From NCBI GenBank assembly GCA_035399245.1, contig DAOPIR010000011.1, positions 1 to 29,826 on the forward strand: a DNA stretch of 29,826 bases, in the 5' to 3' direction. Position 1 is the first letter of the stretch. Each line of letters starts with the position of its first letter. Source of the stretch: CAXXOK01 sp035399245 (lineage in GTDB: Bacteria; Bacillota; Clostridia; Christensenellales; Aristaeellaceae). The translations under genes and the position numbers were made by a program. The notes beneath the pieces were generated by a model. It had not been told where the DNA came from. It saw nothing but the letters and a program-made list of their open reading frames with translations, and ran no database searches. Positions 1-8,247 of this stretch are shown here, piece by piece.

Positions 1-1518
1 GATGATTGCCGCGCCGGCAAGTGCCATCCATTTGCCAACCGCCGAACCGAGAATGAGCAGCAGTCCGACACCGATTACTACGGCAGCCCAGGTAAACTGG
101 TCATAAACCGCGTCCAGCCACTTACCCTCGCGGATATTCATATACGCCGCGACGCCAAGCCCCGCAAACAGGTGCACAGCGCCCAGCGCAATACACAGGA
201 TCATTACGGGCATCGCGTTTTCAATCGGATTGAACACGGTCGGCCACGGGCTGAACCCAAACCAGGAGTTGTACATCGCGCCCCAGAACAGCGATGCGGC
301 GCCGCCAGCGGCCACAACCCACATCAGCCGCCGTGTGCCCGGTGCGGGCTTGCGCGCCATGATGAGCAGCGGAATCACGATCGCCATCATCAGGCCATAG
401 CCGGCGTCTGAAATCATCATGCCCATAAAATTGACAAAGAACGGCATCATGATCGCCGTAGGATCAAAGCTGCCCGGAGCGGGGAGCGAAAACCCGGAAA
501 CGATGGATTCAAACGGAGATGCCGCTTTGGAATTATGCAAAAGAACCGGCGGTTCCTCATCGTCGGCTGCATTGTAAAAGCGTATTGCGACGGTTGGCGA
601 AACTTTCTGCAGTTCCTCCTGGATCTTTTGTTCCATCGGCGCGGGAACCCAGCCCTGTAAGAAGAATGTTTGCTCGGATTCTGTCAGCTGCTTTGCCGCT
701 ACCATCCGCTCGCGCTTGGAGGCCAGCAGATCGTAAAGCTGCCGCAGCATCTCACATTTGTCCGCCAGCACCTGAATATGCCCGATGGTCTGCTGCTGCT
801 GCTGATTGATATCCGCCTGCTGCTTGTCCAGCGTCTTGATGCGATCCGACGCCGTCTCATATACATCGCGCAGATTGATCTGCGCAAAACCGATATCCTT
901 GAGCTTTTGCAGCACTTCCTCCGCACAGGAGTTATGCAGCACCACATAGATGCATGCCTGATCCCGCAGCTGGGAAATTTGCTGGATATAGCAAAGCTCG
1001 CCCGGTGTGTTTTCCGCTATCAAGGCATCCAGCGCTTCCTTGGGCACGGTGCCGATCCGCTGTACTGTTGTTTTAGTATCGCGCACTTCATGCAGCGGCA
1101 CCTGCAGGCTTTGCCACGGCAGCAACTGCTCTCGTGCCGCGTCGATACGCGCACTCTGCCCGCGCAGGTCGCCCGCCCTGCGTTCCAGTGATTCCAGCGA
1201 ACGAACGGTTTGCAGCGCCTCCGGCAGCTTGGACAGCACATCCGCCGCCTGATTTTCATCTATGGACGGCTTATCGCTGAGAAACGGTTTTTTGGCCGTA
1301 TCATAGCGGTGCAGCTTGCCGATGGCCCAGTCGATCCGCGTCAGTGTTTCCTCCGTTGAGGGGAGATCCTGCTGTGCTTTGGCGGGGCTGAAGGTCTGCT
1401 CCCCTGTCTCCTGGGACGTAATCTGGAAGCACTTCAGTTTTTGTATGGCACGGAGCAATGCCTGCTTATCGCTTTGCAACGCAAGCATGTCCACATGTTT
1501 CATCTCAACGATTGCCAT
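1..1518 (-). CDS. ntpI: V-type ATP synthase subunit I, partial (C-terminus beyond window)
   Basis: This is the membrane stator subunit of a V/A-type ATPase, which joins the peripheral stalks to the rotor ring and forms part of the ion path. The frame is open from the ATG at 1518 to the window edge, giving 506 residues of a protein that usually has about 600-660. The N-terminal part (MAIVEMKHVDML...) is soluble and rich in charged helices, including a glutamine-rich coiled-coil stretch near 827-780 (INQQQQQ). From about position 470 leftwards it becomes hydrophobic, with motifs usual for this family (MMPFFVNFMGMMISDAGYG and LFWGAMYNSWFG). AGAGGA lies 9 bases before the start. It overlaps the upstream coiled-coil gene by 14 bases, so translation is probably coupled. 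The family call is firm; the coupling ion (H+ or Na+) cannot be told here. Confidence 0.93.
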   Translation of the reverse strand, partial: MAIVEMKHVDMLALQSDKQALLRAIQKLKCFQITSQETGEQTFSPAKAQQDLPSTEETLTRIDWAIGKLHRYDTAKKPFLSDKPSIDENQAADVLSKLPEALQTVRSLESLERRAGDLRGQSARIDAAREQLLPWQSLQVPLHEVRDTKTTVQRIGTVPKEALDALIAENTPGELCYIQQISQLRDQACIYVVLHNSCAEEVLQKLKDIGFAQINLRDVYETASDRIKTLDKQQADINQQQQQTIGHIQVLADKCEMLRQLYDLLASKRERMVAAKQLTESEQTFFLQGWVPAPMEQKIQEELQKVSPTVAIRFYNAADDEEPPVLLHNSKAASPFESIVSGFSLPAPGSFDPTAIMMPFFVNFMGMMISDAGYGLMMAIVIPLLIMARKPAPGTRRLMWVVAAGGAASLFWGAMYNSWFGFSPWPTVFNPIENAMPVMILCIALGAVHLFAGLGVAAYMNIREGKWLDAVYDQFTWAAVVIGVGLLLILGSAVGKWMALAGAAII

Positions 1519-1828
1519 CGTTCCAGATCCTCTCGAAAATCATCTGGGATACCTGATCCAGCTTCGTACGGGCAGCGTCCAGGGTTTCCTGTTGGGTTTT
1601 CAGCACCTGGGGCCGCGCATCTTCCAGCCGTTTTTCTACCGCCTGGCGCCGGTCGTCAATTATTTTCTGATATTGTGTGCGGTGCGCAAGTGCCGCCTTG
1701 CGATCCTCGGCCTTAATTTCGGCTTCGGTTTCTTTGATCAGCTCGCGCGAGCGATGCTGCGCATCCTGCACGATCTGGTCCGCGGCTTCTTCCGCATGGT
1801 GCACCGCCTGAAACAGTTCCTGTGGCAT
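1505..1828 (-). CDS. V-type ATPase peripheral-stalk coiled-coil subunit (G/H type)
   Basis: A 107-residue, highly charged protein that is almost entirely heptad-like helix (for example ELIKETEAEIKAEDRKA and QAVEKRLEDA). Size, composition and position immediately before subunit I match the NtpF/AhaH stalk subunit, which pairs with subunit E to form the stator. Such subunits diverge fast, so the assignment leans on context as much as on sequence. The ATG at 1828 is preceded by AAAGGAG at 10 bases. The 3' end overlaps subunit I by 14 bases, and upp lies only 26 bases upstream, suggesting one transcript for all three. Confidence 0.82.
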   Translation of the reverse strand: MPQELFQAVHHAEEAADQIVQDAQHRSRELIKETEAEIKAEDRKAALAHRTQYQKIIDDRRQAVEKRLEDARPQVLKTQQETLDAARTKLDQVSQMIFERIWNDGNR

Positions 1829-1854
1829 GGTTCAAGCACTCCTTTGCGCAGCTG

Positions 1855-2484
1855 TTATTTCGTACCGAAAAGACGGTCGCCCGCATCGCCCAGCCCGGGC
1901 ACGATATAGCCGTGCTCGTTCAGGTGATCGTCGCGGCCCGCGATATAAACATCCACATCTTCGTGATCCTTCTGGATGCGCGCTATACCTTCGGGCGCGG
2001 CGATCAGGCAGACCAGCTTGATGTTTTTGCAGTTGCGCTGCTTAAGAAAGGTGATAGCTGCCGAGGCACTGCCGCCGGTGGCCAGCATCGGATCCAGCAC
2101 AAACAGCTCGCGCTCTTCGCTGTCCGGCGGAAGCTTGCAGTAGTACTCAACAGGCTGCAGGGTATTGGGATCGCGATAGAGGCCGATATGCCCAACACGC
2201 GCCGTGGGGATCATTTTCAATACTCCGTCCGACATGCCGAGGCCTGCACGGAGGATGGGAACGATACCGATTTTTCTGCCGCTCAGGATTCTGCCCTTGG
2301 CGGTGCAGATAGGCGTTTGGATTTCCACCTCTTCGGTGGGCAGGTCACGCGTGACCTCAAAAACCATCAGCATGGAAATTTCTTCCAGCAGCTCGCGGAA
2401 TTCCTTGGCACCCGTGTTTTTGTCACGCATGATTGCCAATTTGTGTTGGATAAGCGGATGATCGAAGATGTGAATTTTACCCAA
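1855..2484 (-). CDS. upp: Uracil phosphoribosyltransferase
   Basis: Salvages uracil by transferring the phosphoribosyl group of PRPP to give UMP in the cytoplasm. The 209-residue length is standard. The PRPP-binding loop is clear (VLDPMLATGGSA), as are the N-terminal DHPLIQHKL and the C-terminal YIVPGLGDAGDRLFGTK, all hallmarks of Upp. The start is a TTG (2484-2482): AAGGAGG sits 7 bases before it and no ATG fits. A promoter-like TTGACT/TAGTAT pair lies about 65-90 bases upstream. The gene stands 26 bases ahead of the V-ATPase genes with no terminator between, so it is probably the first gene of that operon. Confidence 0.96.
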   Translation of the reverse strand: MGKIHIFDHPLIQHKLAIMRDKNTGAKEFRELLEEISMLMVFEVTRDLPTEEVEIQTPICTAKGRILSGRKIGIVPILRAGLGMSDGVLKMIPTARVGHIGLYRDPNTLQPVEYYCKLPPDSEERELFVLDPMLATGGSASAAITFLKQRNCKNIKLVCLIAAPEGIARIQKDHEDVDVYIAGRDDHLNEHGYIVPGLGDAGDRLFGTK

Positions 2485-2547
2485 GATATATCCTCCTTAA
2501 ATGCTGATTAAGCATTGTATAAGTAACTGCCTTTTCTTATCTATTTT

Positions 2548-2576
2548 ATACTATATGTGTATAGATGGCAAGTCAA
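2548..2576 (-). promoter_or_regulatory. Candidate sigma-A promoter of upp and the V-ATPase genes
   Basis: On the minus strand TTGACT (2576-2571) and TAGTAT (2553-2548) are 17 bases apart. The -35 is near consensus and the -10 matches at 4 of 6. The surrounding sequence is AT-rich compared with the genes. A short hairpin (AATGCT/AGCATT, 2500-2516) lies in the leader just before the ribosome binding site. Confidence 0.5.
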
Positions 2577-2648
2577 TCCGGGCGGTCATCTTTGTTTTTT
2601 GGCCGCTTTTCTTCCGGTTTCTACAGGAGCATAAAAGAATGTTCGCCC

Positions 2649-2672
2649 AAAAAAAAGAGTCCTTCGACTCTT
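2649..2672 (-). terminator. Intrinsic terminator of the cotH operon
   Basis: Read on the minus strand, a 7-bp stem (AAGAGTC/GACTCTT, 2672-2666 with 2661-2655) with a four-base loop runs into eight U residues (2656-2649). The stem overlaps the stop codon of the upstream coding region (2671-3447), so transcription stops right after that gene. Confidence 0.85.
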
Positions 2673-3447
2673 ATTCCTGCCCGTCGGCATAGATGATATC
2701 ATCGCGCAGTCGATACAGCGTAGCGCCGCGCCCGGAATGGCAAAAGGCATCGACAAACCAATTAATGTCCTTTTCGGCGTCATACTGCACCAATCCGTAT
2801 CGAATTCCGTCTTTCTTCTCGCCCTTCATGTTGCTGTCCGTCCAGTGCACGGTCTGCAGTTCGGGATCGTAGTTTTCAATAAACACTAAGCTGTGCGCAC
2901 CTACGCCGTAATAATAATTGGCTGACATCTGAAAATAGTCGCCGCGCTCCACCTGCATCATAAACGAACGGGCGATTTCTTTGTTTTCCGCCAGCGACAG
3001 ATCGTCGTTGTACCGGAACTCCGCCGCGGCATAAAACGGATTGCCCTCAGCGGCGGACACATCCTCCCACACCTGCCCGTACGCAAAATCCACGCATTCG
3101 TCCGACGGCAGGTTGTTGGGAATCACCAGTTTTACACTGGGGTAGGCGGCCATGCGAAAGCGATCGGCATTTTGAGTAAACAGGTAGACTGTGAAATTTT
3201 TACACACGTAAATATCGCCCGCATACTGCGCGCGCTGCAGTTTACCGTTTGCGTTTTCATACAGCGTTTGCGCCGTATTGATAATCGCATCGATAAACGC
3301 CTCTCTGGCGTCTGTGCTTGCTTGTGTTTCGGTCTGCGTGCCCGCTTTGGTATCCGTTATCGTCACCGTTACGGCAAGCCCCAGGCCCACACAGGAAAGC
3401 AGCGCAACCAGTACGGCGGCGATGATACGTTGAATGGTGCTCCTCAT
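2671..3447 (-). CDS. Secreted or membrane-anchored protein, possible papain-like (NlpC/CHAP-type) fold
   Basis: A 258-residue protein starting with a signal/anchor segment (hydrophobic about residues 7-28), so the main part acts outside the membrane. I do not recognise the family with certainty. Two stretches recall papain-like amidases and peptidases: Cys82 at the start of a helix (YVCKNFTVYLF), and a beta-rich C-terminal half with His185 (GAHSLVFIENYD) followed by Asp204/Asn206 (VHWTDSNM). That is the Cys-His-Asp/Asn order of NlpC/P60 and CHAP domains, but this triad is inferred. It is the last gene of the CotH-DUF4956-VTC operon; its ATG directly follows the VTC stop codon (TAAATG, no gap), so it is translationally coupled and probably belongs to the same surface process. 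Confidence 0.7.
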   Translation of the reverse strand: MRSTIQRIIAAVLVALLSCVGLGLAVTVTITDTKAGTQTETQASTDAREAFIDAIINTAQTLYENANGKLQRAQYAGDIYVCKNFTVYLFTQNADRFRMAAYPSVKLVIPNNLPSDECVDFAYGQVWEDVSAAEGNPFYAAAEFRYNDDLSLAENKEIARSFMMQVERGDYFQMSANYYYGVGAHSLVFIENYDPELQTVHWTDSNMKGEKKDGIRYGLVQYDAEKDINWFVDAFCHSGRGATLYRLRDDIIYADGQE

Positions 3448-4158
3448 TTAATACTCCATGTTTTCAAAGCGTCTGCAGATGCAGTACTTTGAAATGGCGC
3501 TGTTTTGCGAGCGCGGTACATAGGTGTTGACCAAATCACGGATAAACGGCGGCAGCATTTGGTTGTATTTGATTTCCAGTATCATCTGCGCGTCGCCAAT
3601 GGGCGGCACCGTGGGTACCTCGGCGTTAAACAAATCGCAGGACGCTACGCCGGAACGCAGCTGCTTATCAAAGGTAATACGCACATCCTCCACCGGATAG
3701 AGGTATGCTTCGCGCACGTAGTCCACGATCACCACGGGATGCAGCAGATGCAGCGTCATCTCCCGAAACACGTCCTGCAGCAGACCGGAGCGCGTGCGTT
3801 CCAGGCTCGTCGGATCGCCGGCCATCAGCTGCTCGGACAGGGCACGCGGGATGGCGAGCGAACGCTTGGAAATCAGGCTTCCGATTTTGGTTTTGCATTC
3901 CATGCGGATCAGATCATCCGACAAATTATAGATGCGCAGGCGATATTTATCACGATCACGAACGCCGTTCACCTTGTCCAGCAGCGCCTGATTGTTGAAG
4001 GTATCGAAATACAGGGAGCGGATGTGGTACTCATTGCGCTCGGGATCGCCGTTTGGATCGCGATAGAGCACGCGGTCCAGCGCACGCGAAAGCAGATGGT
4101 ATTCCATCGGGTTGATATAGTACTTCAGTTCATGCCGAAGCGGCATTGCAACAGCCAA
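3448..4158 (-). CDS. VTC domain protein, polyphosphate-polymerase-like
   Basis: The VTC domain is the catalytic tunnel of the yeast vacuolar transporter chaperone complex, which makes polyphosphate from ATP; bacterial single-domain versions are presumed nucleotide or polyphosphate enzymes. At 236 residues this is a stand-alone domain. The expected tunnel strands with alternating basic and acidic residues are present: RHELKYYI at the start, EYHIRSLYFDT, KYRLRIYN, MECKTK, and ILEIKYN near the C-terminus. The start is TTG (4158-4156), chosen because AAGGAGG lies 8 bases before it; an ATG four codons in would be about 20 bases away. It sits between the DUF4956 and possible papain-like genes. Activity is inferred from the family. 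Confidence 0.9.
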   Translation of the reverse strand: MAVAMPLRHELKYYINPMEYHLLSRALDRVLYRDPNGDPERNEYHIRSLYFDTFNNQALLDKVNGVRDRDKYRLRIYNLSDDLIRMECKTKIGSLISKRSLAIPRALSEQLMAGDPTSLERTRSGLLQDVFREMTLHLLHPVVIVDYVREAYLYPVEDVRITFDKQLRSGVASCDLFNAEVPTVPPIGDAQMILEIKYNQMLPPFIRDLVNTYVPRSQNSAISKYCICRRFENMEY

Positions 4159-4194
4159 TCCTGCGCCTCCTTCAATCGATCTTTGCGCCTTGCT

Positions 4195-4893
4195 TTATAC
4201 GCCAACGTCGCTCTGGCAGGCCACGAGCGTGGCATCGTGCACGCCTTCGATATCCAGCATCCGCGTCACAATCTCCTGCCGATCGCCGAGGCGAACTTCG
4301 TAGGTCATCTCCGCCCCTGCGCGGGTAAGCGATTTGCTGCGAAGCTTGAAGTTGCGCGTGGTACGGTTGAGCGTGGCACGGATGGTCTGCTCGCAGTACT
4401 CGTCATAATGGACAACCAGCAGATAGGAATTGGGGTTATTGAACTTCACAAACGAAAGCACAAACATCAGCGCACCGATACACAGCACCACAATCAGCGC
4501 CACCAGGTACAGTCCGGCTCCCAGCAAAATGCCCATCGTCAGCGCCCAGAACATATACGCCGTGTCCATAGGGTCTTTTACCGCGGTACGGAAACGCACG
4601 ATGGACAGCGCACCGACCATGCCCATGGAAAGCGCGATATCGCTTTTGATACACATGACCACCGGCGTCGTGATCAGCGTCAGCATGATCAGCGTTATCG
4701 CAAACGACGGGCTGTACAGCACGCCCCGATATGTTTTTTTATACACGAGGGCGATGATCGCTCCGACGATAAATCCCAGCCCGAGCGCCATAAACAGATC
4801 GGACGGTACGATGGACTTAAACTGTTCGGAGAGCGTCGATGTGCTGATAACATCAGACACACTGGTAGCTCCCAATAACGATGTGAACAACAT
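4195..4893 (-). CDS. DUF4956 membrane protein
   Basis: A 232-residue integral membrane protein of the DUF4956 family. About four hydrophobic segments can be seen (residues ~32-50, 58-80, 86-103 and 112-148), followed by a soluble C-terminal domain of about 80 residues with an alternating beta/alpha pattern. The stretch SIVRFRTAVKDPMDTAYMFW in the loop before the last membrane pair is the family signature and resembles MgtC/SapB-like proteins. Biochemical function is unknown. DUF4956, VTC and CotH genes commonly occur together, and here they do. The ATG at 4893 has AGAAGGAG 8 bases before it. It has its own promoter-like sequence at 4928-4957. Confidence 0.9.
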   Translation of the reverse strand: MLFTSLLGATSVSDVISTSTLSEQFKSIVPSDLFMALGLGFIVGAIIALVYKKTYRGVLYSPSFAITLIMLTLITTPVVMCIKSDIALSMGMVGALSIVRFRTAVKDPMDTAYMFWALTMGILLGAGLYLVALIVVLCIGALMFVLSFVKFNNPNSYLLVVHYDEYCEQTIRATLNRTTRNFKLRSKSLTRAGAEMTYEVRLGDRQEIVTRMLDIEGVHDATLVACQSDVGV

Positions 4894-4927
4894 GGCGTAT
4901 TCTCCTTCTTTTGCATCATTGCATAAT

Positions 4928-4957
4928 ATGATAATTCCAAACCCAAGCCAATGTCAA
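4928..4957 (-). promoter_or_regulatory. Candidate promoter of DUF4956-VTC-peptidase-like genes
   Basis: On the minus strand TTGACA (4957-4952, perfect -35) and TATCAT (4933-4928, 5 of 6) are 18 bases apart, 35 bases before the DUF4956 ATG. A small GC hairpin (GCGGG/CCCGC, 4962-4977) lies between the cotH stop codon and this promoter but has no U-tract, so read-through from cotH is likely as well. Confidence 0.6.
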
Positions 4958-4987
4958 CCGTGCGGGCGTTATCCCGCCTTGTCTGCG

Positions 4988-7900
4988 TTATAGAATTGCG
5001 TCATCCGGCATTGCCGGCTTGGGCCCGAAGTAGATCTGCATTTGCTCGTCGCTGATTTCGAAATACTCCTGAACCATCTCGTAGAAATATGTCGGCCGCT
5101 TTTTAATTACATTGCGGGAACGGTCCAGACGGGTGTTCCAGTACCGCAGCGCGCCCTCCGGCGTGGTCGGAGAATCGAAGTTGATGGCTTTATCGTTTTC
5201 CTCCGCCCAGCGGCTGAAGTGCAGCGTCATTTCCGGCTCCAGTGTATCCGCCATGGAGTTGAAAACCTCCAGCATATTTTCAGTGGTCAGGAACTGATAG
5301 ATTTCTCCCAGGCGCGTCAGGAATTTATCCAGCATCTCATCGTTTTCCAGCAGCTTTACAATCAGCGTATTGTCGATATCCTGCTTGCCGGCGCCGTCGG
5401 GGTCCAGATAGGAGGTAGGGCTGTCAAACTCGGAGTTGAACATACCGTAATCCGCGTCGTAAAAAATCCATTTCCACTTGGCGCCGTCTACCCGCATCCG
5501 GTAAAAGCGGATGTTGCCGGGATCGGAATTGCCGAAGAACATCTCAAACGCCATATAGTCAAAATAATTGTCCACATCGATGTTATCCAGAATATATTGC
5601 AGATCCTCCGCATTCGTACCCGGAGAGCTTGCTTTGATTTTGGAGATCATCTTTTTATAATCGCTGTTAGTTCCGTACACTACCTTGCCGCTGGCTTCCA
5701 GCACATCAATCTGGTCCGCCATATCCAGCGAATATCCCTCATGCTGCGTGGCAAAATAGCGGTCGGCGCGCTCGCGCAGGTTATAGTGCCCCCAGTACTG
5801 GCCGTTTATGTACACCACCACGGGCTGCCAATCCTGATAGATCACGGTAGACGGCGTTTCCGCCTGCTCGTTGAACGCTTTGATCAGCTGGCTTTGAAAC
5901 GCATCGTTGAAGCGCGTCCATACGCAGTCGTTGCCGCTGTCGCGGACGACGATGCCCTTATACTGGGTAAAATCCAAATCTTCAAAGATTTGGGCGTTGA
6001 AGTATTTTTCGCCGTACTTGGCCTTGGCCTTGATCTTAAAGGACTTCTGCGGCATATCCAGGCTGTACTGCCCCTGCAGGCTGAACTCCATTCCCTGGTC
6101 AAGGAGCTGCGTACCGTCCTTGAGGTACATTTCAATATAGCCTTCCCGCGCAACTTTGCCATATTCGCGGTATACCGTATTCTTAAACGGTATCCCATTT
6201 GTTTTATCGACATTGTCCCCGACGGTCAGCATGCCGGTTTCTTCATTCCATAGCTCATCCGGATCGGCCACAATACTTACAATGGAAAACGCATGGTATA
6301 CGTTTACGAAATAGGTCTGCGTAACGGTTGCGCTGGACTGTAAAAAACCATCGGGATCAAATGCGCGCGCCCGAAGCGGCGTTACGCGGGAGAACGTCAG
6401 CACTTCGCCTTCCGTGTACAGGGTATCCTCCTGCGTAGGGATAGAACCATCCGTGGTGTAATACACGATCGTGCCCTCGGGGATATTGATGGACACATCT
6501 ACCGTGCCTGTATATTCACCGCCGCTTATTGAAAACGACGGAGTGCTTACATAGCCATAGTACCCGATGCCGTTTGCCGTACCGGGTGTCGGGGTATAGT
6601 AATAGTAAAAGCCCGCGTATCCCAGCGAGCGCCCGTAACTGTTGTCGGTGGGAAGATTGCTTGGCACCGGAACCCTGTCCAGCACCTTGCCGGTCGGATC
6701 ACAAAAACAAACAACGGAATCGTTGTTTCTGGAAAGTTTAAAGCTGGTATGAAACTCGTAATAGCTGCTGGCGTCCGTATCGCCATCCAAAATGATTATT
6801 TTATACTCGCCGGGCTCGATGGACGCGCCCAACGGGAACTGCCATTTGCGCGGCCGGCCCAGATCATCGCTCAGGCCATAATTGGACAGATCCACCGTCT
6901 CGGCGGACGAGTTGTACAGCTCGATATAATCCGCTGTAATTCCCGTCACGCCGACGGCGACACTGTCGTTGGATACCATCACCTCCGTGATGTATACGCC
7001 CGAGGCATTATAAGCGCGGATCAGCTGATCCGCCTTACTCTGCCCATCTGCGTCATTGGAAAACCCGGGAGTCGCAAGCTGGAAATACTCCCAGTTTCCT
7101 TCCTCATTCAGACCTACGGAATAATCCTCGGGCACGTTTTCAATGGTCACCCTGTCTACCAGCCTGCCGGCGCTGTCGCTTAACACAATGCTCTCACGCT
7201 CGGCACTGATGGAGAAGTTGGTATGCGGAATCCCGTTATCCTGCAAGCGGTCCTCCCCGCTGCAATACACCAGATAATACCCGTGCGCCGCAATTACCGC
7301 CGTATCCGGAAACTTCCATTTCAGAGGTTTGTTTTCCTTATCGCTCAGGTAATAGTCCGCCAGCGAAATCGCTTCGTCGGTGTTGTTGTAAATTTCCACC
7401 CAGTCCACCACATCGCCCGCATCGTCGGGAATGCCGACCTTCGGATCGGGACAGATTTCATTAATCCTCAAATCGCCGGACTGTGTGGCGTTCTCCGCGC
7501 GGTATTCCAGAAACCCTTCTTCGCTGTTGACAAAGCCGGGGCTGTAATAATCCGTAATTTCATATACCTTTTCCCCATCCTCGGTAATGCCGGTCAGCGC
7601 ATAGCTCTCATCGGCCGCCATGGTGGGCACCTCGATCTCGTCAATCAGGTACATTTCGGGATCATACAGGTACAGCGTAGTGCCGACCGACGCGATTTTA
7701 AACTTGCCATGAAACGGCATGCTGAGATCCATCTGATAGCTGTCGGTAGCAAACACGATCACATACTCGCCTGCCTTGAGCACATAGGAGGGAAACGGAA
7801 AGGTGATACGGTCGCTTTTGTTGGTAATCATCACGCCTTCCATATCCAGGTCCGCGCCGGTGCCGTTATAGATTTCCATCCAATCCGAATACTCGCCGTT

Positions 7901-8131
7901 TTCATCCGGTACGGCGGACGCGTTTGCTGACATAACCTCGCTGATCACCAATCCGTCATAAATGGAACTGTCGATGCGTTTGCCGGCCTCTTTGGGAAAA
8001 ACCAGGTACATCACCGCCAGCAGCACCACAAACAATATCAACAGCGGCAAGGTGGTAACCAAACGGGATTTTCGCTTGCGCGGCGCATAATCCTTGGTTG
8101 GCCTTTGCCTTGGCTGCTCGCTTCTGGGCAT
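4988..8131 (-). CDS. CotH kinase family surface protein with lamin-tail and chitobiase-like domains
   Basis: A 1047-residue extracellular protein anchored by one N-terminal membrane helix (residues ~24-46) after a basic cytoplasmic tail. Three lamin-tail (LTD) domains follow at about 57-175, 220-345 and 375-500; each opens with a VISEV/RINEI/YITEV strand and has a D-W/Y-I/V-E-I/L-Y-N core. Next is a chitobiase C-terminal-like sandwich (about 530-605, IVYYTTDGSIPT) and a CotH kinase domain (about 620-985). The CotH catalytic signature is intact: G-N-S-D-P-G-N with Asp870, and Y-D-A-D-Y-G with Asp892 and Asp894. Spore-coat CotH phosphorylates partner proteins; here the LTD array suggests a cell-surface enzyme not tied to spores. 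The ATG at 8131 has AGGAGG at 7 bases. It leads the DUF4956-VTC-peptidase-like cluster. Confidence 0.94.
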   Translation of the reverse strand: MPRSEQPRQRPTKDYAPRKRKSRLVTTLPLLILFVVLLAVMYLVFPKEAGKRIDSSIYDGLVISEVMSANASAVPDENGEYSDWMEIYNGTGADLDMEGVMITNKSDRITFPFPSYVLKAGEYVIVFATDSYQMDLSMPFHGKFKIASVGTTLYLYDPEMYLIDEIEVPTMAADESYALTGITEDGEKVYEITDYYSPGFVNSEEGFLEYRAENATQSGDLRINEICPDPKVGIPDDAGDVVDWVEIYNNTDEAISLADYYLSDKENKPLKWKFPDTAVIAAHGYYLVYCSGEDRLQDNGIPHTNFSISAERESIVLSDSAGRLVDRVTIENVPEDYSVGLNEEGNWEYFQLATPGFSNDADGQSKADQLIRAYNASGVYITEVMVSNDSVAVGVTGITADYIELYNSSAETVDLSNYGLSDDLGRPRKWQFPLGASIEPGEYKIIILDGDTDASSYYEFHTSFKLSRNNDSVVCFCDPTGKVLDRVPVPSNLPTDNSYGRSLGYAGFYYYYTPTPGTANGIGYYGYVSTPSFSISGGEYTGTVDVSINIPEGTIVYYTTDGSIPTQEDTLYTEGEVLTFSRVTPLRARAFDPDGFLQSSATVTQTYFVNVYHAFSIVSIVADPDELWNEETGMLTVGDNVDKTNGIPFKNTVYREYGKVAREGYIEMYLKDGTQLLDQGMEFSLQGQYSLDMPQKSFKIKAKAKYGEKYFNAQIFEDLDFTQYKGIVVRDSGNDCVWTRFNDAFQSQLIKAFNEQAETPSTVIYQDWQPVVVYINGQYWGHYNLRERADRYFATQHEGYSLDMADQIDVLEASGKVVYGTNSDYKKMISKIKASSPGTNAEDLQYILDNIDVDNYFDYMAFEMFFGNSDPGNIRFYRMRVDGAKWKWIFYDADYGMFNSEFDSPTSYLDPDGAGKQDIDNTLIVKLLENDEMLDKFLTRLGEIYQFLTTENMLEVFNSMADTLEPEMTLHFSRWAEENDKAINFDSPTTPEGALRYWNTRLDRSRNVIKKRPTYFYEMVQEYFEISDEQMQIYFGPKPAMPDDAIL

Positions 8132-8149
8132 TCTCAGGCCTCCTCATCC

Positions 8150-8170
8150 ATTGATTGCTCGGCAATCAAT
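8150..8170 (-). promoter_or_regulatory. Perfect palindrome in the cotH leader (operator or 5' hairpin)
   Basis: ATTGATTGC (8150-8158) and GCAATCAAT (8162-8170) form a perfect 9-bp inverted repeat around a three-base centre. It begins about 12 bases past the presumed -10 box and ends about 18 bases before the cotH ATG, so it would sit at the very 5' end of the mRNA or act as a repressor site at the start of transcription. Confidence 0.55.
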
Positions 8171-8181
8171 AATTTAACAGA

Positions 8182-8210
8182 ATTATAACACATCGAGCCT
8201 TGCCTGAAAA
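8182..8210 (-). promoter_or_regulatory. Candidate cotH promoter
   Basis: On the minus strand TTTTCA (8210-8205, 4 of 6) and TATAAT (8187-8182, perfect) are 17 bases apart. The -35 falls in the loop of the pyrG terminator hairpin, so the end of one transcription unit and the start of the next overlap physically. Confidence 0.55.
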
Positions 8211-8229
8211 TATCGGACAAGGCTCGATG
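8191..8229 (-). terminator. Hairpin terminator after pyrG
   Basis: A perfect 12-bp stem (CATCGAGCCTTG, 8191-8202; CAAGGCTCGATG, 8218-8229) with a 15-base loop lies 18 bases beyond the pyrG stop codon. The bases after it on the minus strand (TGTTATAATTC) are only partly U-rich, so termination may be incomplete and cotH may also receive read-through. Confidence 0.65.
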
Positions 8230-8247
8230 GGTACAAAAGCGGAAAAT

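Noticed and set aside
3505..4878. Plus-strand open frame of 457 codons across VTC and DUF4956
   Set aside because: It is opposite two recognised genes, is rich in His/Arg/Gln without any domain, and ignores the gene boundary between them.
5042..7930. Several plus-strand open frames within the CotH region
   Set aside because: They are antisense shadows of the 1047-residue CotH protein and have no recognisable features.
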